The position numbers and the translations under genes were made by a program. The notes beneath the pieces were generated by a model, which was not told the origin of the DNA, made no database searches, and worked only from the letters and a program-made list of their open reading frames with translations. Below are positions 60,803 to 64,000 of a stretch of DNA of 64,000 bases, piece by piece. Each line of letters starts with the position of its first letter. Position 1 is the stretch's first letter. The stretch spans positions 2,232,001 to 2,296,000 of the forward strand of contig NZ_CP098502.1 of assembly GCF_024220175.1 (NCBI RefSeq), in the 5' to 3' direction. This stretch comes from Paraconexibacter antarcticus. GTDB lineage: Bacteria > Actinomycetota > Thermoleophilia > Solirubrobacterales > Solirubrobacteraceae.

Positions 60803-62277
60803 GGGATCTTCTCTCCGGGTGGCATCGTCGGCAGCAGATGCGCGGCGGCAGCCAGCGCATGCACGCCGTCGGGCGGGTAGGTGTCGAGGGTGTGGTTGCT
60901 CTGCAGGCCGGGGGGGTTGCCGAGGATCGGCTTTCCGGGGCCGTTGAACACCGGCAGCGAGCCGTACGGGTAGGGCTCGTTCCCGGACTCGCACTCCTGG
61001 TAGTTCTCGTGCGGGTTGACGTTGATCGCCATCCCGGAGGACGGCGCCGGGTTCTGCAGCGACTCGCCCACGGAGCCGAGGTGCTTCTCGCCGATGAACG
61101 CCATCGGCGGGCCCTGACCGAAGCCGACCGACCCGTATGCGGTGCCGAAGCTCTGCGCGAAGAGCGAGATGACATTGCACTGCACCTGGGCGGGCGTCAG
61201 CGCATTGAGCGTGACCAGGGCCGAGTCCGACATCTCCCGCAGCTTGCGCAGCGCACCGCTGGTCGCGGGATCACGGCTGAGATTCCCGAGCGAGGTGAGC
61301 GTGCCGCCGAGGTGCCCGGCGAGCGTCGGCAGCGCCCGCAGCGGGGGCACGCCGGCCGAGACGGCTGCACTCCCCCGGCGTAGTGCGGCCGGCATGAGCG
61401 CGACGGGCGCTCGAAGGTCGGTGACCAGGGTGGACAAGCGGTCAAGCGCGGGCTGCAGCCGGGTGAGGCCGTTGGTCGTCGCCCGCTCGGCGGGCGAGGC
61501 GGCGTCGATCGTGTCGCCGAGGGCGCCTCCCGCGTCCCGCAGCGCACCGAAGGTCTGCGCGCCGCCGCGCAGCAGACCGGTCAGTGGGCTTGAGACCGGG
61601 GCGAGCGCCCGCACAAAGGCGTCGTAGCCGTCTATCGACGCGGGCAGCCGGGTGCCCGGCGCAGCGAGCGTTGCGCTGACGCGCCCGACGGGCGGGAGCA
61701 ACCGCTTCAGCGAACCGAGGCTGCTGTTCAGGGCGGTACCGCGGCCGGCAAGGCCCTCGCCGAGGGAAGTCAGCGCCTGTTGCGTGGCGCGCGCGGTCGA
61801 CCGGTCGAAGACGTCGAGCAAGTCGGTCAGATCGACGGTGGACTGCGCTTGGCTCAGCGGCAGCGCACCGCCGTCGGGCACCATCTGCGACCCCTTCCCC
61901 GGCTCCAGATCGACGTAGGTCGTCCCGAGGATCGAGGCGGGGCGGACCTTCACGCGCGTATCGGCCGGCAGCGGGGCCGCGGAGCGCTTGAGCTTCAGCT
62001 CGGCGCGAGCGTACGGCGCCCGGCCGCCGGCGGGGGTGATCGCGTCGACGTTGGCGACCTGACCGACGCGGATGCCGGCGATGCGCACGTCGTTGGTCGC
62101 CGCGAGCTTCGCGGCGTTCGGCACGTTGACGGTGATCGTGTAGGTGCTCTGCAGCGGCAGGCTGCGGTTGGCGTTGTATGCCACGTACACGATGACCGCA
62201 ATAGCGATCGTCATGGCCAGCCCGATGGTGGGGAGCAGCCCGGTTCGGGTGGGTCGGCGAATGCGGGCGCTCATCAC
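60799..62277 (-). CDS. mceC: MceC-family protein, operon 3
   Basis: The 492-residue protein may start at GTG 62277 (GTGA overlap) or at ATG 62274. Anchor at about 14-35, MCE domain (YTITVNVPNAAKLAATNDVRIAGIRVG), LTDLLDVFDR linker, CNVISLFAQSFGTAYG, SSGMAINVNPHENYQECESGNEPYP. It has the same linker and C-terminal signature as the other MceC proteins. Confidence 0.92.
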   Translation of the reverse strand: MMSARIRRPTRTGLLPTIGLAMTIAIAVIVYVAYNANRSLPLQSTYTITVNVPNAAKLAATNDVRIAGIRVGQVANVDAITPAGGRAPYARAELKLKRSAAPLPADTRVKVRPASILGTTYVDLEPGKGSQMVPDGGALPLSQAQSTVDLTDLLDVFDRSTARATQQALTSLGEGLAGRGTALNSSLGSLKRLLPPVGRVSATLAAPGTRLPASIDGYDAFVRALAPVSSPLTGLLRGGAQTFGALRDAGGALGDTIDAASPAERATTNGLTRLQPALDRLSTLVTDLRAPVALMPAALRRGSAAVSAGVPPLRALPTLAGHLGGTLTSLGNLSRDPATSGALRKLREMSDSALVTLNALTPAQVQCNVISLFAQSFGTAYGSVGFGQGPPMAFIGEKHLGSVGESLQNPAPSSGMAINVNPHENYQECESGNEPYPYGSLPVFNGPGKPILGNPPGLQSNHTLDTYPPDGVHALAAAAHLLPTMPPGEKIP

Positions 62278-63629
62278 TTCAGCAAGAGGTCGAGGAGGGC
62301 CTTGATGCGCTCGGGGTGCTGCTTGGCAAGCTGCTCCATCTGCGTGCTGCGAAGCACCGGGGCGCCGGGCTCGAGCACGGTTCCGAGGCGCTGCGGGCCG
62401 ACGCTCGGGGCGTTCGCCGGGATCGTGCCGCCGCCGGGGGCGGAGTAGGCCTGGCTGCAGCCCTTGGTGGCAAGGTTCAGCAGGCAGTTGGCCCAGACGT
62501 TGATGAGGACCGCGACGAAGTGCGAGGTGCTGTCGTAGCCGCCGGACATCGCGGCCATCTGGTAGAAGAATTTCATCACGTTCTCGGTCCCGCCCTGCTT
62601 GGTCATGCTGTCGACCAGCAACGCGACCTGACGGGCGGCGGGCTGCAGGCTGGCCGCCAGGTCACTGAGGTGGCCGAACACCGGTGTCGCTGCACGTAGG
62701 TCGGTTCGGCCCTTCTCGGTCACCGCGCCGATCCGCTTCACCGCGGGCTCGCCCTGCCGGGCGAACGGCACGATCGCGTGCGCGAAGGTGTTCAGGGCCG
62801 GGGCGGCGGTCCGCAGCTCCCGCAGCAGCGGCGTGCCGGTCGCGGTGATGCGCCGCACCGACCGCAGGCCGCGGTCCACGGAAGCGAGCATCGGCGGCAG
62901 GTCACGGACGGCGGCGGCGAGCGGCGCGGCGTGCCCCGCGGTCGTGCCGGCCACCGCGCCCGCGTTGGTGACAAACCGTGACACGTCATTCCGGCCGGCG
63001 GCAAGGCTCGCCAACACGGTGTCGGTCTGGCTGACGGCGTCGGCGATCTGCCGACGCTGATCGGCGAGCAGCGTCAGGGCCCGCCGCGCGTCGGTCAGGG
63101 CGGGGTTCGCGCGCCGCAGGATCGCGTTCAGGTCATCGCCACGGCCAGCGGTCGCGATGCCGAGCTCGTTGACGAGCGCGCCGATCTGCTTGTCGACCGG
63201 CAGCGAGAAGACGTTGATGACGTCCTGCAGCTCCACCGGGACCGTGGTGTGCTGGACGGGAACCGTGGGCGTGCCGCCGGGCCCGGCGGCCAGGGGCCGT
63301 GACGAGGAGCCTGGCGTGCATTCGACGAAGTTCTCGCTGATCAGGCCCTCTGGAAGGATCCGGCAGCTCGCGTCGCTGCGAAACGGGGCGAACCCGGCCT
63401 TGACCTTCAGCGTGATGCGGGCCTTGCGATCAGCGGTCAGCTTGACGTCGGTGACCGTGCCGACACGCACGCCGGCGATCTTCACGAGCTGGCCGGGGAC
63501 GATGCCCTTGGCGGTGTCGAAGACCGCGTTCACCCGGTAGCTGGACGAGTCGCCTGAGTGCAGCAGGGCGATGGCGGCGAGCACGACTCCGACGGCTGCG
63601 ACGGCGGCGGCGGGAAACGAGCGTCTCAC
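62274..63629 (-). CDS. mceB: MceB-family protein, operon 3
   Basis: The 451-residue protein starts with GTG 63629, overlapping the mceA stop. It has an N-terminal helix (SFPAAAVAAVGVVLAAIALL), an MCE domain YRVNAVFDTAKGIVPGQLVKIAGVRVG, the CRILPEGLISENFVEC insert, a CLLNLATKGC pair and the terminal ALLDLLLK helix. Confidence 0.92.
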   Translation of the reverse strand: MRRSFPAAAVAAVGVVLAAIALLHSGDSSSYRVNAVFDTAKGIVPGQLVKIAGVRVGTVTDVKLTADRKARITLKVKAGFAPFRSDASCRILPEGLISENFVECTPGSSSRPLAAGPGGTPTVPVQHTTVPVELQDVINVFSLPVDKQIGALVNELGIATAGRGDDLNAILRRANPALTDARRALTLLADQRRQIADAVSQTDTVLASLAAGRNDVSRFVTNAGAVAGTTAGHAAPLAAAVRDLPPMLASVDRGLRSVRRITATGTPLLRELRTAAPALNTFAHAIVPFARQGEPAVKRIGAVTEKGRTDLRAATPVFGHLSDLAASLQPAARQVALLVDSMTKQGGTENVMKFFYQMAAMSGGYDSTSHFVAVLINVWANCLLNLATKGCSQAYSAPGGGTIPANAPSVGPQRLGTVLEPGAPVLRSTQMEQLAKQHPERIKALLDLLLK

Positions 63630-64000
63630 GGGATGTTCACGCTCGCCGGGATGCTGTCGCGCGGGTCGCAGAGCGACGCGTCGGGGATCCACGGGTTGGA
63701 GTGGTCGGGTGCCGGGGGTGCGGCCGAGCCCGGGCAGGGAGCGAGCAGGTGCGTGCGGGCGTTCAGCAGCCCCGGGACGGTCGGGAACTTCGTCAGTAGC
63801 TCACTCGCCAGCCCGGACACCTCGGTCTGGCCGTTGACCTCGAAGCTCAGCCGCGCGTAGTGGCCGGAGCGGTTGTAGCTCGACGACAGCAGGCCGGCCA
63901 GGCCGTTGGTCACGCCGAGCAGGAAGTCCGGCGCGTAGTAGCGCAGCCCGCGCAGGATCGGCCGCAGCCCCTCCGCCGCCGGCGCGACCGCGCGCAGGGC
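63626..64000 (-). CDS. mceA: MceA-family protein, operon 3 (C-terminal part)
   Basis: The frame is open to the window edge, giving the last 124 residues. It has LRYYAPDFLLGVTNGLAGLLSSSYNRSGHYARLSF, a CPGSA...LCDP Cys pair and the IPASVN tail, matching MceA of operons 1 and 2. The anchor, MCE domain and the yrbE genes must lie beyond position 64000. Confidence 0.92.
   Translation of the reverse strand, partial: ALRAVAPAAEGLRPILRGLRYYAPDFLLGVTNGLAGLLSSSYNRSGHYARLSFEVNGQTEVSGLASELLTKFPTVPGLLNARTHLLAPCPGSAAPPAPDHSNPWIPDASLCDPRDSIPASVNIP

Noticed and set aside
1-64000. CRISPR array, rRNA genes or prophage structural genes
   Set aside because: No regularly spaced short repeats, no rRNA-like sequence and no capsid, tail or terminase proteins were seen.

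Overview
This is a GC-rich window from a high-GC Gram-positive organism, almost certainly an actinobacterium. It carries three mce (Mammalian Cell Entry) lipid-transporter operons of the yrbEA-yrbEB-mceABCDEF type, many TetR regulators, cytochromes P450, Baeyer-Villiger-type flavin monooxygenases, SDR dehydrogenases and a WS/DGAT acyltransferase. None of the MceE proteins has a convincing lipobox, unlike mycobacterial MceE. That, with the general style of the proteins, would fit a non-mycobacterial lineage such as the Thermoleophilia, but this placement is inference.

Layout. 1-2.9 kb is accessory: a HicAB toxin-antitoxin pair, an integrase remnant beside the 3' half of a tRNA-Gly (an old attachment site), and an IS701-type element with clear ends but a frameshifted transposase. 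3.0-8.9 kb is a minus-strand operon (ABC1 kinase, P450, SDR, BVMO) divergent from a TetR gene across a perfect 20-bp palindrome. 8.9-10.0 kb is a graveyard holding a YrbE permease tail, a broken luciferase-like oxidoreductase and a TetR gene with four nonsense codons. 10.2-20.2 kb holds a class III nucleotidyl cyclase, two MFS exporter/TetR pairs each with an inverted-repeat operator candidate, a flippase-like membrane protein with a WS/DGAT gene, and an IS110 remnant. 20.1-24.6 kb mixes a frameshifted LVIVD beta-propeller gene, an SDR, esterase and BVMO remnants, and a dienelactone hydrolase. 24.9-27.8 kb is P450-TetR-LmeA-like, divergent from mce operon 1.

27.9-64 kb is an mce superlocus. 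Operon 1 (plus strand, 27.9-38.2 kb) is complete. It is followed by BVMO, serine hydrolase and SDR, then P450 and TetR. Operon 2 (minus strand, 55.1-44.8 kb) is complete and converges on that TetR. A third TetR lies between operons 2 and 3. Operon 3 (minus strand, from beyond the window end to 56.4 kb) is cut within mceA.

How the genes may work together (inference). The YrbE/Mce complexes would import hydrophobic substrates such as sterols or other lipids. The P450s would hydroxylate them, SDRs would oxidise the alcohols to ketones, BVMOs would turn the ketones into esters, and the beta-lactamase-fold serine hydrolase would open the esters. Related AT-rich elements of the AAGTA/TACTT type recur upstream of operon 1 and its divergent P450, of the BVMO operon, of the second P450, of operon 2 and of the third TetR gene. 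They suggest one regulon controlled by paralogous TetR proteins. No MceG-type ATPase gene is in the window.
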